Positions 10,632 through 20,531 of a stretch of DNA of 48,941 nucleotides are shown here, in pieces. Source of the DNA: Bacteroidota bacterium (lineage in GTDB: Bacteria > Bacteroidota > Bacteroidia > Flavobacteriales > Schleiferiaceae); NCBI GenBank assembly GCA_003045825.1, contig PZPA01000004.1, forward strand, positions 1-48,941. The letters are read 5' to 3'. The position numbers and the translations under genes were made by a program. Below the pieces are notes generated by a model. It was not told the DNA's origin. It searched no databases and saw only the letters and a list, made by a program, of their open reading frames with translations. Position 1 is the first letter of the stretch; every line of letters starts with the position of its first letter.

Positions 10632-12091
10632 GATTTCTTTGCTCTAGGATTGACCAGTTTTTCTAAAATGAGCTGCGCTTCCAGTTTAGATGCTTTCGTT
10701 TTTTTAATGCCGTAGAGTTGGTCGCTCGCATGTTTTCTAGCGCTTGATAAATCTACTATGGGATGTTTAGGATAGGCTCCAATATTCCATTGTTCCATTT
10801 CCCACATCATTGGAGGAATGGCCCAGGGCTCGTGTAAATGGGGAAGTGGTAACCCCTTTAGTTCAGGCAGCCATTGTTTAATGAATTCCCCTTTTGGGTC
10901 TTGATCAAAACTTTGTTTTATCGGGTTATAAATACGGATTGTATTTACCCCGGTATAGCCGCTTTGCATTTGGAATTGGGTGTAATGTATACCGGGCTCA
11001 AAATCAGTAAAGGTGCTGGCTAGGTAGCGGGCACCAGCTTCCCACGGTAGCCATAGGTATTGGCTGTAGAAGCTAACGACCATGGCACGCATCCTAAAAT
11101 TCAGATAGCCAGTTGCCGCGACACAACGCATGCACGCATCGACCAACGGCACACCTGTAGTACCATTTTTCCATGCATCAAACTTTTGCTGGTCCCAAAT
11201 TTTAGAAGCATCGATAGCGGTGTATGCGCTATTGATGGGGCGGAATTCGTAGCTGCATGCGCTTTCAAATTTTTGGATGAAGTGTGCTTGCCAACGCAAA
11301 CGATCGACGAAAGCGCGTTGGTTTCGTTTACTGCCAGCGAGCTCTACGACCTCCGCCATATGCCATACTTGTCGAATACTGAGGTTACCCCATGCCAAAT
11401 GTGGAGAAATACGGCTGCAGCCTTTTCTGCTCGCGAGAGGTTTAGAAATACTCTGTGCATACCTCTTGATGCGTTCAGTAAGAAAAGAATACAACACGCG
11501 CTCGCCACGTGAAGCGCCTCCTTTTTGAAAGTAAGGATGGGGTTCGAAGCTCTGGCTGTGTTGCCATGATTCAAAAGGGTTGGGCAGCGCCAACGCCTGT
11601 ACTGCATTTATGTCGGTGTGCAGCGGAGCCACATCCACATAGTCATACCAATCTTTAAGCCAATTTCTTCGGTGCTTTAGTCCTCTTTTGACGCCGCCGT
11701 AGTCCCACTCATTCCAAGAAACATCATGGGCATTCAGTAGGCTGGCTACGTCTTTATCGCGCACAAATGTTTTACCTATTCCCGTTTCGCGATGACTGTA
11801 AACGGCCTTCACTCGAAAATTATCGAGACAACGTTTAAAGAATTCTAATGCCTCTACTTTTAGAAAGTAGACAACTTCTTTGCCCGCAATTTCATTTAGG
11901 TCTCGAATGGAATCCCAAAGAAATCGTTCGTGGCGTTCATCATAGGGTTGTTCATTCCAAAGTGAAGGTTCGTATAGGGCAACAAATAGAACATTTTCTC
12001 CCGAGGCTAAAGCGCTGCGTATAGGCGCATGGTCGTGCCATCTAAAATCGCGTTTAAACCAAACAATATGGATGTCTCGCTTAAATGTCAT
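10628..12091 (-). CDS. Cryptochrome/deoxyribodipyrimidine photolyase family protein
   Basis: HIVWFKRDFRWHDHAPI N-terminal antenna domain; FAD-binding domain VPLVDACMRCVAATGYLNFRMRAMVVSF...GIHYTQFQMQSGYTGVNTIRIYNPIKQSFDQDPKGEFIKQWLPEL. Confidence 0.88.
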   Translation of the reverse strand: MTFKRDIHIVWFKRDFRWHDHAPIRSALASGENVLFVALYEPSLWNEQPYDERHERFLWDSIRDLNEIAGKEVVYFLKVEALEFFKRCLDNFRVKAVYSHRETGIGKTFVRDKDVASLLNAHDVSWNEWDYGGVKRGLKHRRNWLKDWYDYVDVAPLHTDINAVQALALPNPFESWQHSQSFEPHPYFQKGGASRGERVLYSFLTERIKRYAQSISKPLASRKGCSRISPHLAWGNLSIRQVWHMAEVVELAGSKRNQRAFVDRLRWQAHFIQKFESACSYEFRPINSAYTAIDASKIWDQQKFDAWKNGTTGVPLVDACMRCVAATGYLNFRMRAMVVSFYSQYLWLPWEAGARYLASTFTDFEPGIHYTQFQMQSGYTGVNTIRIYNPIKQSFDQDPKGEFIKQWLPELKGLPLPHLHEPWAIPPMMWEMEQWNIGAYPKHPIVDLSSARKHASDQLYGIKKTKASKLEAQLILEKLVNPRAKKS

Positions 12092-12710
12092 TAAGCGTTG
12101 ATTTCACCTCTGGAAAGGGAAGGTGTCCGACCGATTTAGGCGTAAAATAATGCTGTAAACCTAGAGCGAGCAATGGAGGCATTTCGAAATGTAAGGTGCG
12201 GTCACTGCGAACAAGGGCGTGACTTAACCCTACATTTTTAACAAGCCCCACGGTATAAAGACAATTATTTTTAAGGGTAAAACCCTCGCTCCATTCTAAT
12301 TCAACCGCCCACAATGCAGTGGTTGGTATGGGATGGGTCCATCCCGAAAGATCCGTGCATGTACCGTTTAAATGTTCCCATTCAAAAACAGATGCATCGT
12401 AAGATGCGCTACAGTCATGCAGCCGTTGCATTTCTTTTTCTGGAAGTGCTACAAGGGTTATGCGCTTGAAGGTCTTGTAGTTCGTATATGTATGACGGTT
12501 TCCATTATCTGGCCGGAATAAAATGCTCATGCTGGCGGGATTTGCTCCTACGTGCGTGACGTTGGTAAAAACACCTGCGTTCCAGTTGCCGTCCTTCCCA
12601 GAGATTGCAAGAAAGGCGGTGCGTATTCCAGAAATGGCATTGATTAGACCGGTACGATCTCTGCGTTCAAGCCCGTCTAACGCTAATGCTGAAAACGCCT
12701 CCTTCCACAT
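12081..12710 (-). CDS. Flavin reductase-like (FMN-binding split-barrel) protein
   Basis: NAGVFTNVTHVGANPASMSILFRPDNGNRHTYTNYKTFKRITLVALP. True start likely the ATG at 12710 (MWKEAFSALAL), 3 nt after the SDR stop. Confidence 0.7.
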   Translation of the reverse strand: MWKEAFSALALDGLERRDRTGLINAISGIRTAFLAISGKDGNWNAGVFTNVTHVGANPASMSILFRPDNGNRHTYTNYKTFKRITLVALPEKEMQRLHDCSASYDASVFEWEHLNGTCTDLSGWTHPIPTTALWAVELEWSEGFTLKNNCLYTVGLVKNVGLSHALVRSDRTLHFEMPPLLALGLQHYFTPKSVGHLPFPEVKSTLNDI

Positions 12711-12712
12711 GG

Positions 12713-13399
12713 TTATAATACGCTTTGACCGCCGTCGATATGCAAGATCTGACCGGTCATCCAACTGCTTTTATCACCCATTAAGAATGCCGCCATCTCC
12801 GCAATATCAGCTGCTTCACCTACGCGCTTCATGGGGTTGTTAGCACCAATAGCTTCCTTTTTCTCCGGAGTGCTCAGTAGTTTTGATGCTAATGGGGTAT
12901 CTGTGAGGCTCGGTGCAATACAGTTGATTCGTGCCTTTGGCGCCCATTCTGACGCTATGGCCCGAGTCAAACCTTCAATAGCTCCTTTGGATGTGCTCAC
13001 GGTGGCATGGAATGGCATTCCGCGCTGGACAGCAACCGTAGAAAACAATACACACGAAGGAATTGTGTCTTTATTGAAATTCTTTTGCGCCGCTTGTAGG
13101 GCTTTGATGGCACCCATTACTTGCAATTGAAAATCAGCTTCGAACACTTCAGGCTTTAAACCGCGAAACGGCTTAAGGTTGATGGATCCCACGCTGTACA
13201 TAAGTCCATCAATATTTTCTGGCATTACATCGTCCCAAGAATCGGTCAATACATCAAATTCTTCCCATTCAATGGTGTGCGCAGGTCCTTCATACGGCGT
13301 CCTACTAAAAACAGTGATTTGGTGTCCTTCTGCGGCCAGTAGTTCTGCCGTGGCTTTGCCGATACCTTTGCTGCCGCCAACGATTACGTAGTGTTTCAT
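12713..13399 (-). CDS. Short-chain dehydrogenase/reductase-like protein with altered active site
   Basis: N-terminal GGSKGIGKA nucleotide-binding motif; C-terminal SSWMTGQILHIDGGQS. The YxxxK position reads VSTSK. Confidence 0.88.
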   Translation of the reverse strand: MKHYVIVGGSKGIGKATAELLAAEGHQITVFSRTPYEGPAHTIEWEEFDVLTDSWDDVMPENIDGLMYSVGSINLKPFRGLKPEVFEADFQLQVMGAIKALQAAQKNFNKDTIPSCVLFSTVAVQRGMPFHATVSTSKGAIEGLTRAIASEWAPKARINCIAPSLTDTPLASKLLSTPEKKEAIGANNPMKRVGEAADIAEMAAFLMGDKSSWMTGQILHIDGGQSVL

Positions 13400-13503
13400 A
13401 GTTACTTCTTCTAAGATTCTAAACCCAATTTTCGCATCATGGTTCGAACTTGTGCGGTATTAAAGACGATGTAGCGTATTTTGTGGTTCCTTAATCACGG
13501 CAC

Positions 13504-15021
13504 ATGAAACTACTAGAAATTGGAACCGCACCTTTATCATATGTTGACTATCAGTTAATTGCCGACGGTTCCGCAGAAATACAGCTTTCAGAAACCGCGC
13601 GCAAGCGCATTTCGGCGTCTCGAAAATTCCTTGAAGAAAAATCTTTGCGAAGCATTGCACCAATCTATGGTGTGAACACCGGCTTTGGAAGTTTATGCGA
13701 TATCGAAGTTGGTGTTGAAGATTTAGGCACCTTACAGACAAACCTTGTTCGGTCCCATGCTTGTGGGACTGGGGATAGGCTGGACCTACCTATTGTCCGA
13801 TTAATTATAGCCTTAAAACTAAAAAGTTTCGCTGTTGGTGTTAGTGGAATTCGCTTAGAAGTTTGCGAAAGTCTTGTTCAGCTGTACAACAGTGGGGCAT
13901 TGCCCGTGCTCTATGCACAAGGCTCGCTTGGCGCTAGTGGTGATCTTGCGCCGCTTGCGCACATGAGTCTCCCTTTATTAGGGGAAGGTAGTTTGTGGTT
14001 TGAAGGTGAAATTCAAGACACGCGAGCAGTTTTGGACCAATTAGGGGCTAAGGCTTGGCGTACCCATACATTGGCGTCAAAAGAAGGTTTAGCGCTTTTA
14101 AACGGCACGCAATTCATGTCCGCACATGGTATTTATGCCACGCTACATGCCCGTCGATTGGATTATTTAGCCGATTACGTTGGCGCATTATCTACCGCTG
14201 CCCACGACGGAAGGATAGAGGCCTTTTCTCACGGTGTACATGCGACACGTCCCCAACATGGACAGGTTCTCACGGCGAAACGTGTTTTCCAATGGCTCAA
14301 TGAGGCACCTATTATGCACGAGGCGAAGTCCCATGTGCAAGATCCCTATAGTTTCCGATGCATTCCCCAGGTGCACGGTGCAAGTAAAAATGCGTTGTGG
14401 CATGCGATGGAAGTGATCGAAACGGAGGCGAATTCTGCAACGGATAATCCGGTGGTCTTAGAGGAGGAGGATGCGGTGATTAGTGCGGGTAATTTTCACG
14501 GACAGCCGTTGGCATTGGTACTGGATTATATGGCTTTGGCCTTACACGAATTGGGATCTATCTCTGAACGCCGCACATACCAACTAATTTCTGGACGAAG
14601 AGAATTGCCGCCATTTCTAACACCAAACCCTGGATTGAATAGTGGATTGATGATCGCGCAATACACTGCTGCAGGAATTGTTAGCCAGAATAAGCAATAC
14701 TGTACACCAGCTTCCGCAGACAGTATTGAGAGTTCTAACGGGCAGGAGGACCATGTAAGTATGGGGGCAAACGCCGCAACGAAATTGGTTAAAGTGGTTG
14801 ATAATCTTTATCAAGTTTTAGGTATTGAACTACTCAATGCATCGCAAGCTTTACATCTTCGCGAGGCCAGTATTAGCCATGATATGCAAGGTTTTATTGA
14901 TGCGTTTAGAGCAGTCGTCCCTGTACTTGATGAAGACCGCTATTTACATCCAGATCTGATAGCTTCCCAGTTATTTTTACGTGGGTTGTCTCTTGAAGAT
15001 GATGTACTTTTGTCCCTCTAA
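13504..15021 (+). CDS. hutH: Histidine ammonia-lyase
   Basis: MIO motif GSLGASGDLAPLAHMSLPLLGEG; NLVRSHACGTG; FHGQPLALVLDYMALALHELGSISERR. Confidence 0.92.
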   Translation: MKLLEIGTAPLSYVDYQLIADGSAEIQLSETARKRISASRKFLEEKSLRSIAPIYGVNTGFGSLCDIEVGVEDLGTLQTNLVRSHACGTGDRLDLPIVRLIIALKLKSFAVGVSGIRLEVCESLVQLYNSGALPVLYAQGSLGASGDLAPLAHMSLPLLGEGSLWFEGEIQDTRAVLDQLGAKAWRTHTLASKEGLALLNGTQFMSAHGIYATLHARRLDYLADYVGALSTAAHDGRIEAFSHGVHATRPQHGQVLTAKRVFQWLNEAPIMHEAKSHVQDPYSFRCIPQVHGASKNALWHAMEVIETEANSATDNPVVLEEEDAVISAGNFHGQPLALVLDYMALALHELGSISERRTYQLISGRRELPPFLTPNPGLNSGLMIAQYTAAGIVSQNKQYCTPASADSIESSNGQEDHVSMGANAATKLVKVVDNLYQVLGIELLNASQALHLREASISHDMQGFIDAFRAVVPVLDEDRYLHPDLIASQLFLRGLSLEDDVLLSL

Positions 15022-15033
15022 AGCAAGAGCAAC

Positions 15034-15306
15034 ATGAGTAAAGACCCCTACGAAGGTTTACGTTTACAGCTTGAAGAACGCGATTGGCCAGCGGTATTTC
15101 TATTTAAGTTTATCGTTCCAGCGGACAATCAGAAAATTGCAGAGGTAGAGGCGTTGTTTGATACTCAACTGGCTCAAATAGAATTGCGCCCGTCCAAAAC
15201 CGGTAAATTTGTCTCAGTAAGTGCCAAAGAAATGATGCTCGATGTAGATAGCATTATCGCTCGCTACAAAGCGGCGACGCAGATTGAAGGTTTAATGGCG
15301 CTTTAA
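15034..15306 (+). CDS. DUF493 (YbeD-like) family protein
   Basis: 90 aa; WPAVFLFKFIVPADNQKIAEVEALFD...RPSKTGKFVSVSAKEMM. Confidence 0.75.
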   Translation: MSKDPYEGLRLQLEERDWPAVFLFKFIVPADNQKIAEVEALFDTQLAQIELRPSKTGKFVSVSAKEMMLDVDSIIARYKAATQIEGLMAL

Positions 15307-15307
15307 C

Positions 15308-16087
15308 TTATTTCCAGCCTTCGTAAACGCCTAAACCGAACAGCGCATAATCCAGTCGCGCAGGGTCGTTGGGTGCTATCTTACGGATGGATAGGTCCAA
15401 TTCCTCCACAGCCTTCCAGTCGTTTTGCTTTCGCTTAAGTAAATTTAGACTCCTTGCGACGCGGCCACTGTGCACGTCTAAAGGCAGGGACAAAAGGGCA
15501 GGATCTATATCCCACAATCCAAAATCAATACCTTCTTTATTGCTTCTTACCATCCATCGAGTAAACATGATTAGTCGTTTACAAGCACTTCCTTTGGAAG
15601 GATCGCCAAAGTGTTTACCCGCACGCAAGGGCAGACCATTACTTAATAAATACCCTTTGAAAGCTTGAAAAGTATGGCCCAAATGTGCATCGCCGTCACG
15701 CACATGTGCTTTAAAAAAGGCACCTAGGCTTTCGTATTCTTGATAGAGCATCTTAAGGCCGCGAGCGAGTCCTTTGATGTCTTCGGATTGGAACGTGCGG
15801 TGGACAAACCCATTAAACGCTTCGAGGTCGGACTTGCTCGCACTGCGAATAAATTCAGCGGGCGAACGGTCCATACGGTCCATTAGATCGTTACTCTTAG
15901 CTATAATGGTTTTGCGATTTCCCCAAGAAAGGGTAGCAGCAATGAGAGCACTTATTTCGATGTCCTCGGCGGATGAAAAGGCATGAGGGATTTGAATGGG
16001 ATCGTCCTGTACAAAGCTGAATTTGGCGTATTGATCGGCTTTTTCAATTAAAAATTGGGCCAATTCAACCTGCGATAACTGCCTCAT
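15308..16087 (-). CDS. TIGR02757 (DUF2400) family protein
   Basis: EDIEISALIAATLSWGNRKTII...LPLDVHSGRVARSLNLLKRKQNDWKAVEEL...DYALFGLGVYEGWK. Confidence 0.8.
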   Translation of the reverse strand: MRQLSQVELAQFLIEKADQYAKFSFVQDDPIQIPHAFSSAEDIEISALIAATLSWGNRKTIIAKSNDLMDRMDRSPAEFIRSASKSDLEAFNGFVHRTFQSEDIKGLARGLKMLYQEYESLGAFFKAHVRDGDAHLGHTFQAFKGYLLSNGLPLRAGKHFGDPSKGSACKRLIMFTRWMVRSNKEGIDFGLWDIDPALLSLPLDVHSGRVARSLNLLKRKQNDWKAVEELDLSIRKIAPNDPARLDYALFGLGVYEGWK

Positions 16088-16101
16088 AAACTAAGAAGGA
16101 A

Positions 16102-16764
16102 TTAGGCCTTGAGTAGACCGTCGGTCATGACCCATTGTTTCTTTCCTAGTGCGGCAAGTTGATCGTTATGGGTGACAACGACAACCGTTTGACCAAACTC
16201 TTCGTTTAACCGGACCAATAAGTCGTGCACAGCATTTGCGTTCGCACTATCTAGATTTCCTGTAGGCTCGTCAGCAAGTAATATGCTTGGATTATTGATG
16301 AGCGCTCTCGCGATGGCCACACGCTGTTGCTCACCACCGCTCAATTCATTTGGTAAATGATGCGCTCTATCTGCTATTCCTAAGAAGGCTAATTTTTCTA
16401 AGGCATCTTTTTCTGATACTTCATCCATTTTTTTTCCGATCCACCTTGGAAGCAATACATTTTCCAAAGCGGTAAGCTCGGGGAGTAGATTGTGGAATTG
16501 AAAGACTAATCCAATCTGCTCATTTCGCATCTGATTCAGTGCGGCTTTATCCAAGTCCTGGATAGCCTGACCTTCGAAGTGGATGGTACCTTCTGTTGCT
16601 GCATCTAAACCCGCAATGAGGTGCAGTAACGTACTTTTACCAGCTCCTGAAGGACCTACGATACTCACGAAGTCGCCGGCGGCTATGGTTGCATCTATGC
16701 CACGAAGGACTTGAGTAGCTCCGTACGATTTCTTTATTCCTTTTAGCGCGATCATAAGTTGCAA
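16102..16764 (-). CDS. lolD: ABC transporter ATP-binding protein, LolD-like
   Basis: GPSGAGKST Walker A, LSGGEQQRVAIARAL signature, ILLADEPTGNLDS Walker B. Confidence 0.85.
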   Translation of the reverse strand: MQLMIALKGIKKSYGATQVLRGIDATIAAGDFVSIVGPSGAGKSTLLHLIAGLDAATEGTIHFEGQAIQDLDKAALNQMRNEQIGLVFQFHNLLPELTALENVLLPRWIGKKMDEVSEKDALEKLAFLGIADRAHHLPNELSGGEQQRVAIARALINNPSILLADEPTGNLDSANANAVHDLLVRLNEEFGQTVVVVTHNDQLAALGKKQWVMTDGLLKA

Positions 16765-16770
16765 ATTAGA

Positions 16771-19179
16771 CTATTTCAGTAACTCCGCATAATCCAAGAA
16801 GTACACGAGCCGTATGGAAAATACCTGATCGGTTCCTGTTTGGCTAATATCCTTCATATTGTTCCAGTAGTTCAGTGCAATAGCATCGTCAGCGCGTGCA
16901 AAGGATGCTCGATACAAAAGGTTGAGCTCACGACCTGGCGCCATCCACCAAACGTATTTAAAGTCCATATTGAAAATATTAATACGCAGATCTTGGTCCG
17001 TGTATGCGGAAGAGGGGGTAAGCCCACCTTCAGATGTCAGGTGAAAAAGTTCTTGGGAATCAATTCTATTCCAAGCATGTCTTGCATTCAACGTGAGGTA
17101 CGAATTAGGGCCAAACAAATATTGACCTTCCAGACTTTGCGTAAATTCTCTGCGTACTCGCATGGCCATGCCAATACTGTCGGTTGAGATGGTTTGTGCC
17201 CAACCCACGTTTTTATGGTTGCCTATCGAAACTTCAGTTCTGAAATTGAAGTGGTCATTGACTCTAAAAATAAACATTGAACTGCCATAGGTTCCACGTG
17301 CTCCCCAATCTGCCCAACGCCACTGACCTCCTCTGAGCTCGTACGCGAAGGGTTTTCTAAAATCTGAACTGACCCAAGCATTGTGCCAAACAGATGCAGG
17401 ATTAATACGGTACCTGCCCCAAACTCTGGGATCGTAATAGTCGTATTCTTTTGGACGGGCTTCGAGCTCATAGCCGTAGGCTAAAAAGCTTTTCGTCAAG
17501 GCAAAATAGCTGTATTCCATGTGTATACGCTCAAAACGCTGCGGTTCAAACAATTGTCTGTATTGCACCTTCACCCGATTCCGACGACGAAGTAATTTTT
17601 CGTTAGGCGTCTGAATTTGATGGCTAAAGGAAAAGTCTTGATGGATCTTATTTCCCCTGCGTTGAAAACCTAAATCATTAGGGTCAAAATTTGGGGTGAC
17701 CAATTCCAATTCATGTTCCCAACGCCATGCACCGGTTTGTTTTCCCATTTCCCAACCTCCAGCACCACCGCTGTAGGGTGATTCCAGGTCATAAATACTG
17801 CTTTGAGCCGCCGTAGCATTTAAAAAATGAGTGTTATTCAATAGGTTGAGGTTCGCGGTAATTGCGGAAACACGGGCATCTCTTGTTGCCCCTGAAGCGT
17901 TAGAGCGAAGCACATGGGTATTGATGAACCCAACGGAATTGTTCGAGCCTATGCGCTGGTCTACGGCAAAGACATTATAATTGGTCATAGGTTCTGTGAG
18001 TACCTCGACAGCTGCACCGGTGGAATCTTTTCCAAGAGCATAGTTATTTGCGGTAAGGGCATTGAGCATACCTATACTCAAGTTTTTATCTGTCGTTCCA
18101 GAAACCTTGGTTGCGTTTAGCATTCGGGTAAAGCTCTGGGTTGTGTTTTCAAGATCACCAAGGTTCGCGTTGGTGAAATTTTTAGGATTACCGCCTATTC
18201 GACGGCTGTAGAACAACTCCGCCTTATTGAACAGATTAACACCTTCTGTGAAAAATTGACGGTTCTCGTCAAAACGTTGTTCGAATGCCTCAAAATTGAT
18301 GAATTGCTCGTCGTATGCCACCTGAGAGAAATCGGGCAGCAAGGTCATATCCAGCGTAAAGCTCTTATTCAGTCCAATTTTAATATCTGCACCCGCCGCA
18401 CCAGTGTTGTTCAGATTGCCCGCACTATTGCGCAATGTTGACCCTGTAATGTTGGGACGTAAACTAATTCTTTTCGGGGGGTTGGTTACGCGAATTCCTT
18501 CTAACAAGCCACTTTGGAGCGATTCATTTTCAAAATTTCGATCGATCGGGTTCCAACTGTAAAGTGTCCGCGCGCTGCGAATAGAGCGTTTAATATTGAA
18601 ACCCCAGGGCTTTGGTGTTTCATCGGCTTTTGTTTCGGGCATGCGCAAAACACGGTAAGGAATAAATATTTCAGCGCGCCACGAATGTTCTGTTTTGACG
18701 ACTGTACTGTACCATACGGCATTCCAACTTCCGTCCTCTCGTTCCCCACTGGTTGCTCTTGAGTCGCCTTGAACCCCAGCGGCACTCAAGTAGAAATTAA
18801 AGTCGTTCGAACCGTCGTTGAAAGGATTTATAATGATTTGAGCCCAATCTGTATTGGCATTCACGCGGTCCCTTGGCGTTAATTGGCTTAAAACAGGTGC
18901 TGTTTCGTCTGAAAATTTAAAAGCGATATACAGTCCTTTTTTGGTATAAAAAAGACGAACGTCATCCGAAATACCCGCTGGCGTAGGTGAAGGTTCGGGG
19001 AAATAACATTCGAGTGGCGCAAGTTGCGCTGCCTTGTTCCATTGGACTTCAGATAATACTCCGTCCACAACCATCCCTTCGTCATAAAGTGAAGGGATAT
19101 GTGCTGACTTTTTCTGGTTCTGCGCAGTGAGGGTGCTAGACAATATAGCCGATAGGAGTAGAAGGTAGGTTTTTGGCAT
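16771..19179 (-). CDS. DUF5916-type outer-membrane protein with N-terminal CBM9-like domain
   Basis: Signal peptide; IPSLYDEGMVVDGVLSEVQWNKAAQL; many amphipathic beta strands at the C-terminus. ORF-track start (19185) is a TTG; the ATG at 19179 is preferred. Confidence 0.78.
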   Translation of the reverse strand: MPKTYLLLLSAILSSTLTAQNQKKSAHIPSLYDEGMVVDGVLSEVQWNKAAQLAPLECYFPEPSPTPAGISDDVRLFYTKKGLYIAFKFSDETAPVLSQLTPRDRVNANTDWAQIIINPFNDGSNDFNFYLSAAGVQGDSRATSGEREDGSWNAVWYSTVVKTEHSWRAEIFIPYRVLRMPETKADETPKPWGFNIKRSIRSARTLYSWNPIDRNFENESLQSGLLEGIRVTNPPKRISLRPNITGSTLRNSAGNLNNTGAAGADIKIGLNKSFTLDMTLLPDFSQVAYDEQFINFEAFEQRFDENRQFFTEGVNLFNKAELFYSRRIGGNPKNFTNANLGDLENTTQSFTRMLNATKVSGTTDKNLSIGMLNALTANNYALGKDSTGAAVEVLTEPMTNYNVFAVDQRIGSNNSVGFINTHVLRSNASGATRDARVSAITANLNLLNNTHFLNATAAQSSIYDLESPYSGGAGGWEMGKQTGAWRWEHELELVTPNFDPNDLGFQRRGNKIHQDFSFSHQIQTPNEKLLRRRNRVKVQYRQLFEPQRFERIHMEYSYFALTKSFLAYGYELEARPKEYDYYDPRVWGRYRINPASVWHNAWVSSDFRKPFAYELRGGQWRWADWGARGTYGSSMFIFRVNDHFNFRTEVSIGNHKNVGWAQTISTDSIGMAMRVRREFTQSLEGQYLFGPNSYLTLNARHAWNRIDSQELFHLTSEGGLTPSSAYTDQDLRINIFNMDFKYVWWMAPGRELNLLYRASFARADDAIALNYWNNMKDISQTGTDQVFSIRLVYFLDYAELLK

Positions 19180-19261
19180 GCGCAAATATCGGTAATCGGT
19201 TGGATATATTGATTTAACAACTTTAGGTCGTTAAAAGATTCATCGTTCGACGGCTGTGCCC

Positions 19262-19269
19262 TAAATTTG
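19262..19269 (+). promoter_or_regulatory. Bacteroidetes-type -7 element upstream of sucC
   Basis: TAAATTTG (TAnnTTTG), 21 nt before the ATG at 19291. Confidence 0.5.
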
Positions 19270-19290
19270 CGCTCAAATCAAGTAAGAACT

Positions 19291-20478
19291 ATGAACCTTC
19301 ACGAATATCAAGGGAAAGAGATTTTAGCCGGCTACGGTGTACGTATCCAGCGCGGTAAAGTGGCTCAAACGCCTTCAGAAGCGGTCGAAGTAGCGAAACA
19401 ACTTACTGCTGAAACGGGTACCTCATGGTACGTGGTTAAAGCACAGGTACATGCTGGTGGTCGTGGAAAAGGCGGTGGCGTTAAGCTTGCAAAAGGTATC
19501 GATAAGGTGGAAGAAGTAGCTGATAGCATTATCGGCATGCAATTGGTTACGCCTCAAACTTCTGCAGAAGGAAAAAAAGTGCATCAGGTGCTTGTCGCAG
19601 AGGATGTTTACTATCCAGGTGAGAGTGAGACCTCTGAATTCTACATGTCGGTGTTGCTTAACCGTTCTACCGGTCGTAACATGATTATGTATTCTACAGA
19701 AGGGGGTATGGACATCGAAACTGTTGCAGAAGAAACGCCGCATTTGATTTTCACTGAAGAGATCGACCCGAAGGTTGGTATGACCGGTTTTCAAGCACGT
19801 AAAATCGCATTCAACTTAGGTTTAAGTGGCGCAGCATTTAAGGATATGACAAAGTTTGTAACGGCGTTGTACCGCGCGTACGAAGGTGCTGATGCTTCTT
19901 TGTTTGAAATCAACCCTGTATTAAAGACATCAGACGACAAAATTTTGGCTGTTGATGCAAAAGTAACCATCGACGATAATGCATTATACCGTCACAAGGA
20001 CATCGCAGAAATGCGCGATACGCGTGAGGAGGATGCTACAGAAGTGGAGGCAGGTGAAGCCGGTTTGAACTTCGTGAAGCTCGACGGTAATGTAGGTTGT
20101 ATGGTGAATGGTGCAGGACTTGCAATGGCTACCATGGATATTATTAAAATGGCGGGTGGAAATCCAGCAAACTTCCTCGATGTAGGTGGTACAGCAGATG
20201 CTGCTCGTGTTGAGCAAGCTTTCCGTATAATTCTTCGCGATACTAATGTTAAAGCAATTTTAGTCAACATTTTTGGCGGTATCGTTCGTTGTGATCGCGT
20301 TGCTCAGGGTGTTGTTGATGCATATAAGAACATGGGCAATATCAATGTGCCAATTATTGTACGTCTTCAAGGAACCAACGCTGAAGAAGCGAAGAAATTG
20401 ATCGACGAAAGTGGACTAGAAGTACATAGCGCTATTGCATTGCAGGAAGCGGCTGACTTGGTTCAAGAGTTGGTATAA
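19291..20478 (+). CDS. sucC: Succinate-CoA ligase (ADP-forming) subunit beta
   Basis: MNLHEYQGKEILAGYGVRIQRG, VKAQVHAGGRGKGGGVKLAK, NGAGLAMATMDIIKMAGGNPANFLDVGG, NIFGGIVRCDRVAQGV. Listed start (19267) is upstream of the real ATG. Confidence 0.96.
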   Translation: MNLHEYQGKEILAGYGVRIQRGKVAQTPSEAVEVAKQLTAETGTSWYVVKAQVHAGGRGKGGGVKLAKGIDKVEEVADSIIGMQLVTPQTSAEGKKVHQVLVAEDVYYPGESETSEFYMSVLLNRSTGRNMIMYSTEGGMDIETVAEETPHLIFTEEIDPKVGMTGFQARKIAFNLGLSGAAFKDMTKFVTALYRAYEGADASLFEINPVLKTSDDKILAVDAKVTIDDNALYRHKDIAEMRDTREEDATEVEAGEAGLNFVKLDGNVGCMVNGAGLAMATMDIIKMAGGNPANFLDVGGTADAARVEQAFRIILRDTNVKAILVNIFGGIVRCDRVAQGVVDAYKNMGNINVPIIVRLQGTNAEEAKKLIDESGLEVHSAIALQEAADLVQELV

Positions 20479-20503
20479 GTCCAAAGAGATAACCTTAAAT
20501 TAG

Positions 20504-20531
20504 CCCCGAGCACCAACGCTCGGGGTTTTTT
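20504..20531 (+). terminator. Intrinsic terminator after sucC
   Basis: CCCCGAGC-ACCAAC-GCTCGGGG-TTTTTT; the T-run touches the pnuC start codon. Confidence 0.85.

Noticed and set aside
16102-16764. LolD without adjacent lolC/E as an anomaly
   Set aside because: Scattered lol genes are common; cannot judge without the rest of the genome.
19291-20478. sucC without adjacent sucD as an anomaly
   Set aside because: Separate sucC and sucD loci are common in Bacteroidetes as far as I know, so not unusual by itself.
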